Assembly (NCBI RefSeq): GCF_002224265.1
Contig: NZ_CP012881.1
Span: 1-64,000, forward strand
DNA length: 64,000 nucleotides
Direction of reading: 5' to 3'
From: Vibrio vulnificus NBRC 15645 = ATCC 27562
GTDB taxonomy: Bacteria > Pseudomonadota > Gammaproteobacteria > Enterobacterales > Vibrionaceae
A program made the position numbers and the translations under genes. The notes under the pieces were generated by a model, which saw only the letters and a list, made by a program, of their open reading frames with translations, was not told the origin of the DNA and ran no database searches. Shown piece after piece: positions 42,922 through 52,293 of the stretch (position 1 is the stretch's first letter; every line of letters starts with the position of its first letter).

Positions 42922-43818
42922 TTATTTTCCTTCTGAAAACAGTTGGTCGAGCTTGTCTTCGTACGCGTGATAGTTGAGATAGTCATAGAGCTCTTTACGC
43001 GTCTGCATTGAATCGATTAACGCCTCTTGATTGCCCACTTCCAACAAGTGGCGATAGACCATTTCCGCCGCTTTGTTCATCGCGCGGAAAGCACTCAACG
43101 GATACAGCACCATATCCACGCTGGATTTGGCTAACTCTTCACAACCATACAAAGGTGTTTGACCAAATTCGGTGATGTTGGCCAATATCGGCACGTGCTT
43201 GCCCGTGGCTTGCGCTAAGGCAGCAGAAAATTGCTGATACTGCTCAAGTTTATTCATCGCTTCGGGGAAAATCATGTCCGCGCCCGCTTCTACACAGGCA
43301 ATTGCACGCTCAATTGCGCTATCAATCCCTTCCACCGCCAGCGCATCGGTACGCGCCATAATCACAAAGTTCTCATCGACTCGTGCATCCACCGCCGCTT
43401 TAACGCGGTCGACCATCTCTTGCTGAGAAACAATCGCTTTGTTTGGACGGTGCCCACAACGTTTTTGCGCCACTTGATCTTCCATGTGAACGGCGGCTGC
43501 GCCGGCTTTCTCCATTGCTTTAATGGTGCGCGCAATGTTGAATGCACCGCCAAAACCGGTGTCGATGTCCACCAGCAGAGGCAAATCACAGGCGTTGGTG
43601 ATGCGCTCTACGTCCACCAGTACGTCGTTAAGCGTGGTGATGCCCAAATCAGGCAAGCCGTAAGACGCATTTGCGATGCCGCCACCAGAAAGGTAAATGG
43701 CTTGATGGCCTAGGCTTTTGGCCATCATGGCGCAATAAGGGTTGATGGTGCCGACGATTTGCAGCGGATCATTTTGTTGTACGGCGAGTCTGAACTTCGC
43801 CCCCGGAGTTAAGCTCAT
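42922..43818 (-). CDS. prpB: 2-methylisocitrate lyase PrpB
   Basis: Cleaves 2-methylisocitrate into pyruvate and succinate, the last step of the cycle. 298 aa, isocitrate-lyase superfamily barrel. The catalytic loop KRCGH is at residues 119-123 and the metal-binding aspartates are in VDIDTGFGG (85-87). AGAGGAA about 7 nt before ATG. It follows the GntR regulator by 12 nt and leads the enzyme genes. Confidence 0.96.
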   Translation of the reverse strand: MSLTPGAKFRLAVQQNDPLQIVGTINPYCAMMAKSLGHQAIYLSGGGIANASYGLPDLGITTLNDVLVDVERITNACDLPLLVDIDTGFGGAFNIARTIKAMEKAGAAAVHMEDQVAQKRCGHRPNKAIVSQQEMVDRVKAAVDARVDENFVIMARTDALAVEGIDSAIERAIACVEAGADMIFPEAMNKLEQYQQFSAALAQATGKHVPILANITEFGQTPLYGCEELAKSSVDMVLYPLSAFRAMNKAAEMVYRHLLEVGNQEALIDSMQTRKELYDYLNYHAYEDKLDQLFSEGK

Positions 43819-43830
43819 AACACGTTTCCT

Positions 43831-44526
43831 CTAATCCTTTAGGATCTGTTGTTCGATTAATTTGCGGCTGCCGGAGATGTGTCTTCTCATCAACATTTCC
43901 GACAACTCTTCATCTCGATTGCGAATCGCTTGCAGAATGAATTTGTGCTCTTCCAACGCTTCTTTGGGTCGTGATTGTGCACGAGGTGACTGGTAGCGAT
44001 ACATGCGCAATAAGTGGTACAGCTCGTCACACAACAGCGCGATCAGTTCACGGTTGCGACTGGCTTTGATAATGCGATAGTGAAAGTCGAAATCACCATG
44101 TTGATGGAAGTAAGAGGAACCCTCAACTTCATCGATGTGTTTCGAGTGTGTCGACAATAGTAGCTCAAGGCTCAACAGCTCTTCTTGGCTGATGTGGCGA
44201 GCGGCAAGCCTTGCAGCCATGCCTTCTAGTGCTTCACGCACCGCATACAGCTCCACCAATTTTTCAGGTGAAAGGGTAATCACACGCGCCCCGACATGAG
44301 GAACACGTTCGATCAAGCCAAGCCCTTCTAATCGCATCATCGCCTCACGCAGTGGACCTCGGCTCACATGATAATGCTTGGCTAACTCGGGTTCTGAGAT
44401 CTTGCTTCCCGGTGCGATCTGCCCATTCACAATCGCTTCAACCAAGGATTCGGTCAGCGACTCGGACTTGGTGTTTTCCTTGTCGCTGCCTGCAAGTTTG
44501 CCAATGGCTTTGGTGTCTACATTCAT
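43831..44526 (-). CDS. GntR family (FCD-type) regulator of the prp cluster
   Basis: DNA-binding repressor of the FadR/FCD subfamily, 231 aa from ATG 44526. A TTG two codons earlier has the better-spaced AGGAA. Winged helix-turn-helix ~25-90 (HYHVSRGPLREAMMRLEGLG) and a C-terminal all-helical FCD effector domain (~95-225, with D/H residues FHQHGDFDFHYRI). First gene of the prp transcript, so probably autoregulated through the palindromes just upstream. The effector may be a methylcitrate-cycle intermediate (inference). PrpR of enterobacteria is a sigma54 activator instead, so this is the alternative GntR-type control. Confidence 0.9.
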   Translation of the reverse strand: MNVDTKAIGKLAGSDKENTKSESLTESLVEAIVNGQIAPGSKISEPELAKHYHVSRGPLREAMMRLEGLGLIERVPHVGARVITLSPEKLVELYAVREALEGMAARLAARHISQEELLSLELLLSTHSKHIDEVEGSSYFHQHGDFDFHYRIIKASRNRELIALLCDELYHLLRMYRYQSPRAQSRPKEALEEHKFILQAIRNRDEELSEMLMRRHISGSRKLIEQQILKD

Positions 44527-44594
44527 ATTCAAATACGTTTCCTGACGGCAATCTGTCAACAATGTCTGTCTCTGAATATAAAATAGTCGATCAA

Positions 44595-44627
44595 ATTGTC
44601 GACAATCAAGTAAATTGTCGACAATTT
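44595..44627. promoter_or_regulatory. Twin palindromic operators for the GntR regulator
   Basis: ATTGTCGACAAT at 44595-44606 and, as part of the perfect 16-bp palindrome AAATTGTCGACAATTT, at 44612-44627. The centres are 19 bp apart, about two helical turns, so both would face the same side of the DNA. FCD-type GntR proteins bind palindromes of this form. The sites lie in the 348-bp region between the divergent regulator/prp operon and tctC, so they may control both directions. A weaker half-match (CTGTCAACAAT) is at 44553-44563. Confidence 0.8.
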
Positions 44628-44874
44628 AGACTAAGGTATACCTTCTTTTTGTCTTCCCTCCTCACTTCCTTCCCGTCTTGTGAACTTTATGAACAAAATC
44701 GACTTTATGACCGTTATTTTTTTTAACTGCCTTTTAGAGACAATCCGTTAACACCTTTTTAACCTTTCATCATTCCTAACCCGCCACGGCGAGTGAGGAA
44801 CCACTGATAACAAGAACCACAGATAACAATAAGTTCGCTTCATCACCGAAGCGCCGACATAAGGAACGTGAAAC

Positions 44875-45846
44875 ATGTTTAAGGCACTCAAACCTACTCT
44901 GGCCGCATCGATCATCGCCGCCTCTTTTTCTTTTAACGCTTTCGCGGCAGAGATCGAAAAAATCCACTTTCTCATCCCTGGGGGTGCAGGTGGTGGCTGG
45001 GACATGACCGCTCGTGGTACGGGTGATGTTCTGCAAAAAACCAACTTGGTGGAGAATGTCTCATACCAAAACTTGTCTGGTGGTGGCGGTGGTAAAGCCA
45101 TTGCGCACCTGATCGAGACGGCAAAACGCCAAGAAGACACGCTAATGATCAACTCAACGCCGATCGTGGTGCGTTCACTGAGCGGTGTGTTCCCTCAATC
45201 CTTCCGTGATTTAACGCCAGTGGCAGCGACAGTCGCAGATTACGGCGCCATCGTGGTGGCAGGAGATTCGAAATACAACACATGGGAAGAGGTCACTAAA
45301 GACTTCGCTGAGAACCCACTCAAAGTAAAAATCGCGGGCGGCTCTGCGCGTGGTTCGATGGATCACCTCGTTGCCGCAGCAGCATTTAAAGGCCAAGGCT
45401 TTGATGCCAAACAAGTTCGTTACATCGCCTATGACGCAGGCGGTAAAGCGATGGCTGCACTGCTTTCTGGCGAAACTCAGTTACTTTCTACTGGCCTAGG
45501 TGAAGTGCTTGAGATGTCGAAAGCGGGTCAAGTGAAGATCCTCGCGATTACCGCACCAAAGCGCCTCGAAGCGGCGTCAAACATTCCTACCCTAACCGAA
45601 TACGGCAACCCAACCGTCTTTGCTAACTGGCGTGGTTTCTTTGCCGCACCGGGTGCGAGCCAAGAGAAGATCAACGAGTGGAACGCGGCTCTGACCAAAA
45701 TGTACAACACCGATGAGTGGAAAGTGGTTCGTGACCGTAATGGTTGGATCGACAACTACAAAGCGGACAAAGAGTTCTACGTCTTCCTAGAAGAGCAAGA
45801 GAAGCAGATGGGTGACCTGATGCGTGAGCTCGGCTTCCTAAAGTAG
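44875..45846 (+). CDS. tctC: Tripartite tricarboxylate transporter substrate-binding protein
   Basis: Periplasmic solute receptor of the TTT family (Bug/TctC). Signal peptide ~1-24 (IIAASFSFNAFAA), mature 300-aa receptor with the characteristic LIPGGAGGGWDMTARG ligand loop and FANWRGFFAAPGASQEKIN near the C-terminus. First gene of tctCBA, divergent from the prp operon, and thus a good candidate for uptake of a tricarboxylate or short acid feeding the methylcitrate cycle; substrate not provable from sequence. AAGGA lies 10 nt before ATG. Confidence 0.9.
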   Translation: MFKALKPTLAASIIAASFSFNAFAAEIEKIHFLIPGGAGGGWDMTARGTGDVLQKTNLVENVSYQNLSGGGGGKAIAHLIETAKRQEDTLMINSTPIVVRSLSGVFPQSFRDLTPVAATVADYGAIVVAGDSKYNTWEEVTKDFAENPLKVKIAGGSARGSMDHLVAAAAFKGQGFDAKQVRYIAYDAGGKAMAALLSGETQLLSTGLGEVLEMSKAGQVKILAITAPKRLEAASNIPTLTEYGNPTVFANWRGFFAAPGASQEKINEWNAALTKMYNTDEWKVVRDRNGWIDNYKADKEFYVFLEEQEKQMGDLMRELGFLK

Positions 45847-46046
45847 GCTCACAGCACCTCATATGGGGTTAGACAGGTTCATTCCATGCACTAACCCCAT
45901 CCAGTTTCGCCGTTATTGAGGCGCTGCCACGAGCAGTAGAACGACTCCTTTGTTTATTGAAAGTCCTGCTTGCTACTGTGTCCCTGTTATCACGAGTAGC
46001 ACGCCTTGTTGATGAGCCTCTTTTTCATTGACGCTTCAATAACGGC
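45847..46046 (+). promoter_or_regulatory. Structured intergenic RNA between tctC and tctB
   Basis: ATGGGGTTAG (45863-45872) pairs perfectly with CTAACCCCAT (45891-45900). Further on, GCCGTTATTGA (45909-45919) pairs with TCAATAACGGC (46036-46046), which is followed by TTTTTCC, a long-range stem with a terminator-like end. Together they could stabilise the receptor mRNA and reduce read-through to tctBA, as is usual for receptors needed in excess. A 3'-derived small RNA is also possible. Confidence 0.5.
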
Positions 46047-46087
46047 TTTTTCCTCTTTTGTCTTTGCCTCAATGATTGGAGTTGGAT

Positions 46088-46603
46088 ATGTCGGATTTAC
46101 CAACCAGTTCGTTTAAAAGCAATAAGCTACTCTCAACAGAGTTTCTCCTCTGCCGTGACCGTGTCGGGGCGCTGATTTTTCTTCTACTCTGTTTGGGCTA
46201 TGGTTACCAAACCTACCAAATCCCATTATTCCCAGGGGATGAGTACGAGCCGTTCAACGCTCGCACCCTGCCCTTTATTCTTACCGTGATTGGTATTGGG
46301 CTTGCGTTGCTGCTGTTAGTAACGGGCGAGCCCGACAGCAAAAGTGGTGCCGTAACCAAGTTTGACTGGAAGCTGTTAATCGCTTTTTTGGTGCTGATGG
46401 CCCTGTATGGCTTCGGCCTAACCTATCTTGGCTTCGTCTTAGCCACGGGATTTTTCCTGTTGGCGGGGTTTTACCTGCTCGGCGAGCGACGCAAGAGCGT
46501 CTTGTTTGGTGCGTCTTTCCCATTCGTATTGGCGTTCTATCTACTGCTCACCAAGGGGTTGGATGTTTACCTCGAACCGGGCCTGATTTTTACCCTTTGG
46601 TAA
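46088..46603 (+). CDS. tctB: Tripartite tricarboxylate transporter small membrane subunit
   Basis: TctB-family protein of ~171 aa from ATG 46088 (GGAG 6 nt upstream) with four membrane helices: ~27-45 (VGALIFLLLCLGYGYQTY), ~62-82 (LPFILTVIGIGLALLLLV), ~97-132 (paired) and ~140-158. It forms the membrane complex with TctA. Located 21 nt before tctA. Confidence 0.88.
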   Translation: MSDLPTSSFKSNKLLSTEFLLCRDRVGALIFLLLCLGYGYQTYQIPLFPGDEYEPFNARTLPFILTVIGIGLALLLLVTGEPDSKSGAVTKFDWKLLIAFLVLMALYGFGLTYLGFVLATGFFLLAGFYLLGERRKSVLFGASFPFVLAFYLLLTKGLDVYLEPGLIFTLW

Positions 46604-46624
46604 TTGGCATAAGGAACTGATTTT

Positions 46625-48166
46625 ATGTTAGACGGAATTTTACAAGGTCTATCGACCGCAGTGATGCCAATGAACCTGATGATGGTAGTCATTGGTTGTT
46701 TTGTCGGCACCTTTATCGGCATGCTTCCGGGTTTAGGCCCAATCTCGGCCATTGCGCTGATGATCCCAATCACTTACGGCCTAGAGCCTTCTTCAGGCAT
46801 GATTTTGATGGCGGGTGTTTATTATGGCGCGATTTTTGGCGGTTCCACCTCTTCTATTTTGATCAACGCACCGGGCTGTTCTTCAACCGTAGTAACCGCG
46901 TTTGATGGCTACCCAATGGCGCAAAAAGGCCAAGCGGGTAAAGCGCTTGCTTTGGCCGCTTACGCCTCGTTTACTGGCGGTACGCTATCGGCCATCATGC
47001 TGTTGGTGGCGGCACCGGCCCTGGCCACCGTGTCGCTCAGTTTCCAATCCTCAGACTATTTCGCACTGATGCTGGTTGGGCTTTCTGCGGTAGCGGCCTT
47101 TGCTGGTAAAGGGCAAGTGATCAAAGCATGGATGATGACCATTCTTGGCTTGATGCTCTCAACCGTGGGCATTGATAAAGGCGTTGGTGTAGAACGATTT
47201 ACGTTCGGCCTGACTGATTTAATGGATGGTTTCAGCTTCTTGCTTTTGGCGATGGCGACCTTCGCGTTGGGTGAAACCTTAATGGGCATTCTCAAGCCTG
47301 ATCAAGACAACAGCGCGGAAGAACAAGAGCGCATGAGCAACATTGGCTCGATGAAAGTGACTCGTGAAGAGATCAAAGAAGCGGCTCCTGTCTCCATTCG
47401 TTCTTCAATTCTTGGCTTTTTTACTGGCGTTCTACCGGGCGCAGGCGCAACCATCGCGGCGTTTCTCAGCTATGGCATGGAGCGCAATTTGGCGCCGAAA
47501 GAGAAAAAAGAAGAGTTTGGTAAAGGCAGCATTCGTGGCTTAGTGGCACCAGAATCGGCCAACAACGCCGCCTCAAGCGGCTCGTTTGTGCCACTGTTAA
47601 CACTTGGTATTCCGGGCTCAGGCACCACGGCCATCATGCTTGGCGCATTGATCGCCTACGGCATTCAACCGGGTCCTCGTTTGTTTGTTGACCATCCGGA
47701 TGTGTTCTGGTCGGTGATCATCTCCATGTACGTCGGCAACATCGTGCTGCTGATTCTGAACTTGCCACTGATCCCGTACATCTCACGCCTGTTGGCAGTG
47801 CCAAGAACCGTACTGCTACCTATGATTCTGTTCTTCTCTATCACTGGCGTTTATTTGGTTTCATTTAACACCATGGATGTGTTTGTGATGCTGCTGGTGG
47901 CGATGGGAGCGATTGCGCTTCGTCTCGCCAACTTCCCGCTTGCCCCACTGCTGCTTGGCTTCATTCTGGGTGGTTTGATGGAAGAAAACTTACGCCGAGC
48001 GCTGATGATTTCGGATGGGCAGCTTAGCTTCTTGTGGGAGCGTCCGTTAACACTGGCCTTTACTGTGATTGCGATTTTGATGGTCAGCAGCCCGCTATTA
48101 GGTGCGATCTATCAGAAAATCAAACCCAACACGACAAAGTCGAACGTTTCACAAGCAACCAAATAA
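46625..48166 (+). CDS. tctA: Tripartite tricarboxylate transporter large permease
   Basis: TctA-family permease, 513 aa and about 12 membrane helices. Family signatures GCFVGTFIGMLPGLGPISAI near the N-terminus and FFTGVLPGAGATIAAFLSYG in the middle are intact, as are ESANNAASSGSFVPLLTLGI and PGSGTTAIMLGAL. AAGGAA 9 nt upstream. Forms the ion-coupled transporter with TctB and the TctC receptor. Confidence 0.94.
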   Translation: MLDGILQGLSTAVMPMNLMMVVIGCFVGTFIGMLPGLGPISAIALMIPITYGLEPSSGMILMAGVYYGAIFGGSTSSILINAPGCSSTVVTAFDGYPMAQKGQAGKALALAAYASFTGGTLSAIMLLVAAPALATVSLSFQSSDYFALMLVGLSAVAAFAGKGQVIKAWMMTILGLMLSTVGIDKGVGVERFTFGLTDLMDGFSFLLLAMATFALGETLMGILKPDQDNSAEEQERMSNIGSMKVTREEIKEAAPVSIRSSILGFFTGVLPGAGATIAAFLSYGMERNLAPKEKKEEFGKGSIRGLVAPESANNAASSGSFVPLLTLGIPGSGTTAIMLGALIAYGIQPGPRLFVDHPDVFWSVIISMYVGNIVLLILNLPLIPYISRLLAVPRTVLLPMILFFSITGVYLVSFNTMDVFVMLLVAMGAIALRLANFPLAPLLLGFILGGLMEENLRRALMISDGQLSFLWERPLTLAFTVIAILMVSSPLLGAIYQKIKPNTTKSNVSQATK

Positions 48167-48198
48167 CAATAACCATCTCCATATTGCACTACGTTATG

Positions 48199-48222
48199 CC
48201 GCCTCGATTGAGGCGGTTTTTT
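48199..48222 (+). terminator. Rho-independent terminator
   Basis: CCGCCTC-GATT-GAGGCGG followed by TTTTTT, 32 nt after tctA. Confidence 0.9.
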
Positions 48223-48247
48223 CGCGTTTGGCTTCAAACATGACGAT

Positions 48248-49135
48248 TCAAAAAGCAGTCAGCATGATGGTCATTTCATCCTCATAGCGCCCTTCCCTAG
48301 CCGATGGCATAGGCGTATTTTCGAACTGTAAGCGAAAGCGTGTTTCACGTTGCTGGTGAGGACGCAAGTAAAATGGCGCATTTAATCTTAGCGGCTGACC
48401 ATTAAGAGAGGTGGCATACGGAATTTTGTAGCGTGCATTCTTAACGTTGACCATGTCACCTTGGTTGAGAGAATCCAGTTCCAATTTCACGCTGCCATTG
48501 CTCACCACAATCACATCGAGTTGGCGTTGATTCTTCTCGGTTAAGTTGCCCATATCAATGCTAACGTTGGTTCCAGAAACCGAGACATGCGCCCCCTGAC
48601 GGCTTTCCACTCGCGCCCTAACAAAAGGTTTTACTTGGTAATTGAGAGACACGGCTCGACGAAACTCATGACCAGCCGCCTTAACTTTAAACTCAAAATC
48701 GCTTTGATATTGGCCAGAAAGCAACACTTTTCCTTGAGGAACATGTACCCAAAACTCACTTCTCTTTCGCCCTTGGAGTGGCAAGATAAAACTGCCTCGC
48801 TGATCACGATGCAGGCTTTTTCTTTGCCCATCCAATAGGCTAGATGCCACCGCGCCTTGAGGCCCAATAATTGGCTCCTTCCAGCCATTTTTGGCGTGAA
48901 TAACCAATTGAGGAGAGCAAGCGAGCAGCGCCCCTTCCAACTCCACATAACCTTGGAACCACAACGCATTGTCGGAACTGCTTGCCTTGTCCACGGGGTG
49001 ACTGGACAAATGCACGACAAATTCACCTTGGCAAACTTGTGTTGCTGGCTCCACCGCTGCCAAGGATAGGGAAACAAAACACATCAGTGTGCCAAAGCAC
49101 ATCAGTGTGGAGCATCGAGTGAGAGAGCTATTCAT
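48248..49135 (-). CDS. Probable tip/adhesin subunit of a chaperone-usher pilus
   Basis: Secreted protein of 295 aa with a signal peptide (~1-27, CFVSLSLAA). No clear family recognised. Rich in beta-strand patterns, with two cysteines in the mature N-terminal half (VCQGEF and LLACSPQ) that could form a disulfide. It is the last gene of the pilin-chaperone-usher operon, 18 nt after the usher, and has a strong AAGGAGGAG ribosome site. In such four-gene clusters the distal secreted gene is usually the tip adhesin or minor pilin, which is my inference here. Confidence 0.65.
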   Translation of the reverse strand: MNSSLTRCSTLMCFGTLMCFVSLSLAAVEPATQVCQGEFVVHLSSHPVDKASSSDNALWFQGYVELEGALLACSPQLVIHAKNGWKEPIIGPQGAVASSLLDGQRKSLHRDQRGSFILPLQGRKRSEFWVHVPQGKVLLSGQYQSDFEFKVKAAGHEFRRAVSLNYQVKPFVRARVESRQGAHVSVSGTNVSIDMGNLTEKNQRQLDVIVVSNGSVKLELDSLNQGDMVNVKNARYKIPYATSLNGQPLRLNAPFYLRPHQQRETRFRLQFENTPMPSAREGRYEDEMTIMLTAF

Positions 49136-49153
49136 CTTCTCCTCCTTACCATT

Positions 49154-51556
49154 TTAATGTGCTGATTTGTCCATCAGCACCACGTTGATCTGACCTAGAT
49201 TGATCAAGCTGTTGTCTGACTCAGGGATCACAATCCATCGCGCTTCGCTGCTTAAACCTGACAGCTCTAAGCGATACTCTCCGGGAGCGATGCCTTGAAT
49301 GTAGAATCGACCTTGTTGATTGGTAAAAAACACCATTCGCTTGTCGTCAACTATCAGGCTCGCTTGCCGATAGGCGATCGCTTCGCCCTCGGTTGTCGTC
49401 AAAAAACCCGTTACCGTGTACGAGGCATCCGAGCCCATGATGAGTCGATGCCCTGTCGCGGCCCCTGGCGACACATCGATTTTTCCCGCCCCCCAGTCAT
49501 AACCCAGCGGGGCGTTGTGCACGTTGTACTCGATGATATTGATGCCATAGGGCTGCGAAATCGGAATCAAACCATTGATACTTGGCGTCGCTAGCGCGGT
49601 GGCTCTCCCTTCGCTATCCACATCCAAATAGGCGGTCGCCTCCGTTAAAGTGGGATGCATGCTCGCCACCATGAAAGGCCCAGAAAGAGCTCGGCCCCAT
49701 CCCCATTCACCGTCTACCATGCCAAGACTGGTCGCGAGCCTGACGGAACCTTGATACTGTGCTTGGTCATCGAGGCGGTTTTGCTTTCGCACAAGCTCGC
49801 TTTCCACTCGGAAACGGTTGGCGGTATAACTGAGCATGGCTTTTTGGCTTTTGATGCTTTGGTCCTGTTCAGCTTCAATGCGCACGCCTATGTCATCCAC
49901 ATAGTTGAGCCCTTCATTGTTGAAGTAGAGTCGGCTTCGCTCCGTCAAACTGTTGTACGATGCCCCAATACGGTGGCTCTCTTGCTCTGAGTACCAGTTG
50001 TATTCAAACGTCAATAACAGACGATTATCACCCTCAACATATCGCGCCGACTCTTCATACTCTGTACCTAAACCAACGGTAAGCCCTTTATGACGCCAGT
50101 TAAGCAGAACTGAGGTCTGCACTTCGTCGTCTTTTTCGTCAAAAAGGGTGTAGCGACCTGATAACGTGAGATCGACAGCGTCACTGATTTGCCAAAAGTA
50201 GCTACCCAAAATCTGGGAATACTGATTTCCCTCTTCCCCCTTTCTCCACGGCTTGCTTTGAAATTGATCAGAATACTCATACGCCAAACGTAAATTGGGA
50301 GACTGACTCTCGCCATTACCAATCACGCTATTTTCATAGTCCAGAGAGGCTACCCAACCTTGATCTTCGTTGTGGCTCCACGAAAAACGGCTGGTGAGAT
50401 TGCCCATACCACTGCTAACGGTGGCCAGTATCCCGATCACGCCGCCCTCTTTTGCCCATAATCCATTGCCGCCCAACGTGAACCCATCGGTTACCCCATA
50501 CTCTAGATAACCAGTTGCCAGCCATGCGTCTTCGTATTCAATGCCTTGCTCTTGATAAACAATCGGTCGACCAACCGAAAAGGCGTAATCCAGCAAGCCT
50601 TGCTGCAAAAGACGCGCATTGTAGAACTGAGTAAAGCTCAATACCTCTTGGCGACCTGAAAGATAATTCAACACTACGGTGATCTCGTTTGCACCATTGT
50701 CTAAAATCAAATTCTGTAAGTTGTACCTTCCGGCCTCTAAGCGGCCAGAAGAGACTCGCTCCCCATTCACATACACTTCAACTTCTGCTGATTCTTGCAG
50801 TAGCAACTGTTGGCTGCTTTGCGGGCTGATCGAGCGTTCAGGCTGTAAATCGGCATAACGGCTTTCGACGGTAAATCCCCCCAACGCCAACCCATAAAGA
50901 TGGCCGGACTCACCACTGAATACATCGCCTACCGATGCGCGAAGCGGCAGGTCCGGATCGTCATAAAACGCCAGCCATTCTCCGCGAACGTAGTCGTGAC
51001 TCTCCTCATCCATTTGCAAATGATTGACCAGTTGAAGATTAATGCCAGAGACGCCCCCCAAGTTCATCTGGCTAAGCCAATCGATACTCGAATACCAGCT
51101 CTCGCTCTCATTTTGCCAATAGCGGTTGTAAGCAAAATTGAAGCTGTTTAGCCAACTGACATTGCCACTCGCCGATGCTTGAAAAGGCGGATATTGTTGT
51201 GAAGCGTTCAAGGTGCGTTCGCTTAAAGCCTCTTGCGGTAGCGTGAGGTCAATGGTGAGTGACTCTAAGTTGAGGTGAAAATTAACGCCAAGCTCGCGCC
51301 ATTTGTCGACGTGAATAAAATCACCACTATGGTGTGCAAACCGTTCGCGCCACCAAGTATCGGAAATTCTGTCGGCCAACAGCACGTTTAACGCCTCTGC
51401 CGACACGGATTTTAGCGTCATGCCTTCAATTTCAATCGGCAACTCGCCAAGTTGCGTCTCGGAATACCACACTGGCAATGAAAGCCGATAATCCGCGCAA
51501 AATCCGCTTACCGGGCATAAACAGAGAAATAGGAATACACACCACCATCGCTGCAT
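49154..51556 (-). CDS. Fimbrial outer membrane usher
   Basis: Usher that receives chaperone-subunit complexes and assembles the pilus across the outer membrane. 800 aa with a signal peptide (1-20), an N-terminal domain, a 24-strand barrel-type central region with alternating aromatic strands, a plug-like segment (SAEVEVYVNGERVSSGRLEAG) and C-terminal carboxypeptidase-regulatory-like domains (VTGFLTTTEGEAIAYRQASL and FTNQQGRFYIQGIAPGEYRL). It diverges from classical FimD and resembles the shorter usher types of the alternative pilus clades. Third gene of the operon, 30 nt after the chaperone. Confidence 0.85.
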   Translation of the reverse strand: MQRWWCVFLFLCLCPVSGFCADYRLSLPVWYSETQLGELPIEIEGMTLKSVSAEALNVLLADRISDTWWRERFAHHSGDFIHVDKWRELGVNFHLNLESLTIDLTLPQEALSERTLNASQQYPPFQASASGNVSWLNSFNFAYNRYWQNESESWYSSIDWLSQMNLGGVSGINLQLVNHLQMDEESHDYVRGEWLAFYDDPDLPLRASVGDVFSGESGHLYGLALGGFTVESRYADLQPERSISPQSSQQLLLQESAEVEVYVNGERVSSGRLEAGRYNLQNLILDNGANEITVVLNYLSGRQEVLSFTQFYNARLLQQGLLDYAFSVGRPIVYQEQGIEYEDAWLATGYLEYGVTDGFTLGGNGLWAKEGGVIGILATVSSGMGNLTSRFSWSHNEDQGWVASLDYENSVIGNGESQSPNLRLAYEYSDQFQSKPWRKGEEGNQYSQILGSYFWQISDAVDLTLSGRYTLFDEKDDEVQTSVLLNWRHKGLTVGLGTEYEESARYVEGDNRLLLTFEYNWYSEQESHRIGASYNSLTERSRLYFNNEGLNYVDDIGVRIEAEQDQSIKSQKAMLSYTANRFRVESELVRKQNRLDDQAQYQGSVRLATSLGMVDGEWGWGRALSGPFMVASMHPTLTEATAYLDVDSEGRATALATPSINGLIPISQPYGINIIEYNVHNAPLGYDWGAGKIDVSPGAATGHRLIMGSDASYTVTGFLTTTEGEAIAYRQASLIVDDKRMVFFTNQQGRFYIQGIAPGEYRLELSGLSSEARWIVIPESDNSLINLGQINVVLMDKSAH

Positions 51557-51586
51557 GATCGACCTACTTGGCCCCTAAGGCCGTGA

Positions 51587-52246
51587 TTATTTGACCAGCA
51601 AAGATTGAACATTAACGACAACGCTTTGATTGGGAACCAAATATTGCATTGGCAACAGCGGTTCTAACTCAACCCAAGACCAGCTCTTCTTCTGATTATG
51701 CCAACTGACCTCATGGCTCAGTTTGGTCAGCTCAAGCACACTGGTACCGTCATTGCGAATGGTTAACTGCACGGCCTCATTCTCACCTTGGGTCAAATGG
51801 CTTGAATAGTCAGCGTGAGCATCCTGAGGTGAGACAAAAATCAGTGCGCCAATGCGGAACAGCATTTGAATGCTGTCGCTACTGGCTTCATTTTTTAGTG
51901 GCAGTTGACTGGCGATTAAACGATAGGACGCCGCACTTTGCTTCGGCTCTCCAATGTATTGCACTTTGATGCTCTGCGATTTGCCTGGTTCAATCAGCAC
52001 TTGTGGTGGAAACACCATTAGCTCATCGGTTTCTGACAGGGTTTCATTATTGTTGAGCGAGACTTCTCTTTTGATTGGGATGAGCTCCACTGGCAGTGGC
52101 GCAAGTGAGGTATTGGTGATTTTGAAAAACACCGTAGTTCCTTTACCGGCATCGTCCAAAAACTGCACCATAGGGAACAGCTCAAACGCCAGCGTTTGGC
52201 GATGAAAGAAAAACAGCAAAATCGTCAATAAGCAAATCCGTTTCAT
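51587..52246 (-). CDS. Periplasmic pilus chaperone
   Basis: Two-domain immunoglobulin-like chaperone (219 aa from ATG 52246, GAGGTG 6 nt upstream; the TTG four codons earlier is less likely). Signal peptide ~1-20. Domain 1 has the conserved positions VFFKITNTSLAPLPVELIPI and FPPQVLIEPGKSQSIKVQY; the latter is the G1-strand region that donates to pilin subunits. It sits between pilin and usher as expected. Confidence 0.85.
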   Translation of the reverse strand: MKRICLLTILLFFFHRQTLAFELFPMVQFLDDAGKGTTVFFKITNTSLAPLPVELIPIKREVSLNNNETLSETDELMVFPPQVLIEPGKSQSIKVQYIGEPKQSAASYRLIASQLPLKNEASSDSIQMLFRIGALIFVSPQDAHADYSSHLTQGENEAVQLTIRNDGTSVLELTKLSHEVSWHNQKKSWSWVELEPLLPMQYLVPNQSVVVNVQSLLVK

Positions 52247-52263
52247 ACGACACCTCAATTAAA

Positions 52264-52282
52264 GGGGGACATGTCGTCCCCC
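52264..52282 (-). terminator. Intercistronic hairpin between pilin and chaperone genes
   Basis: GGGGGAC-ATGTC-GTCCCCC, 7-bp perfect stem, followed on the minus strand by TTTAATTG. Likely a leaky terminator or RNA-stability element giving more pilin than chaperone and usher. Confidence 0.6.
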
Positions 52283-52293
52283 ACAAAGTGACA

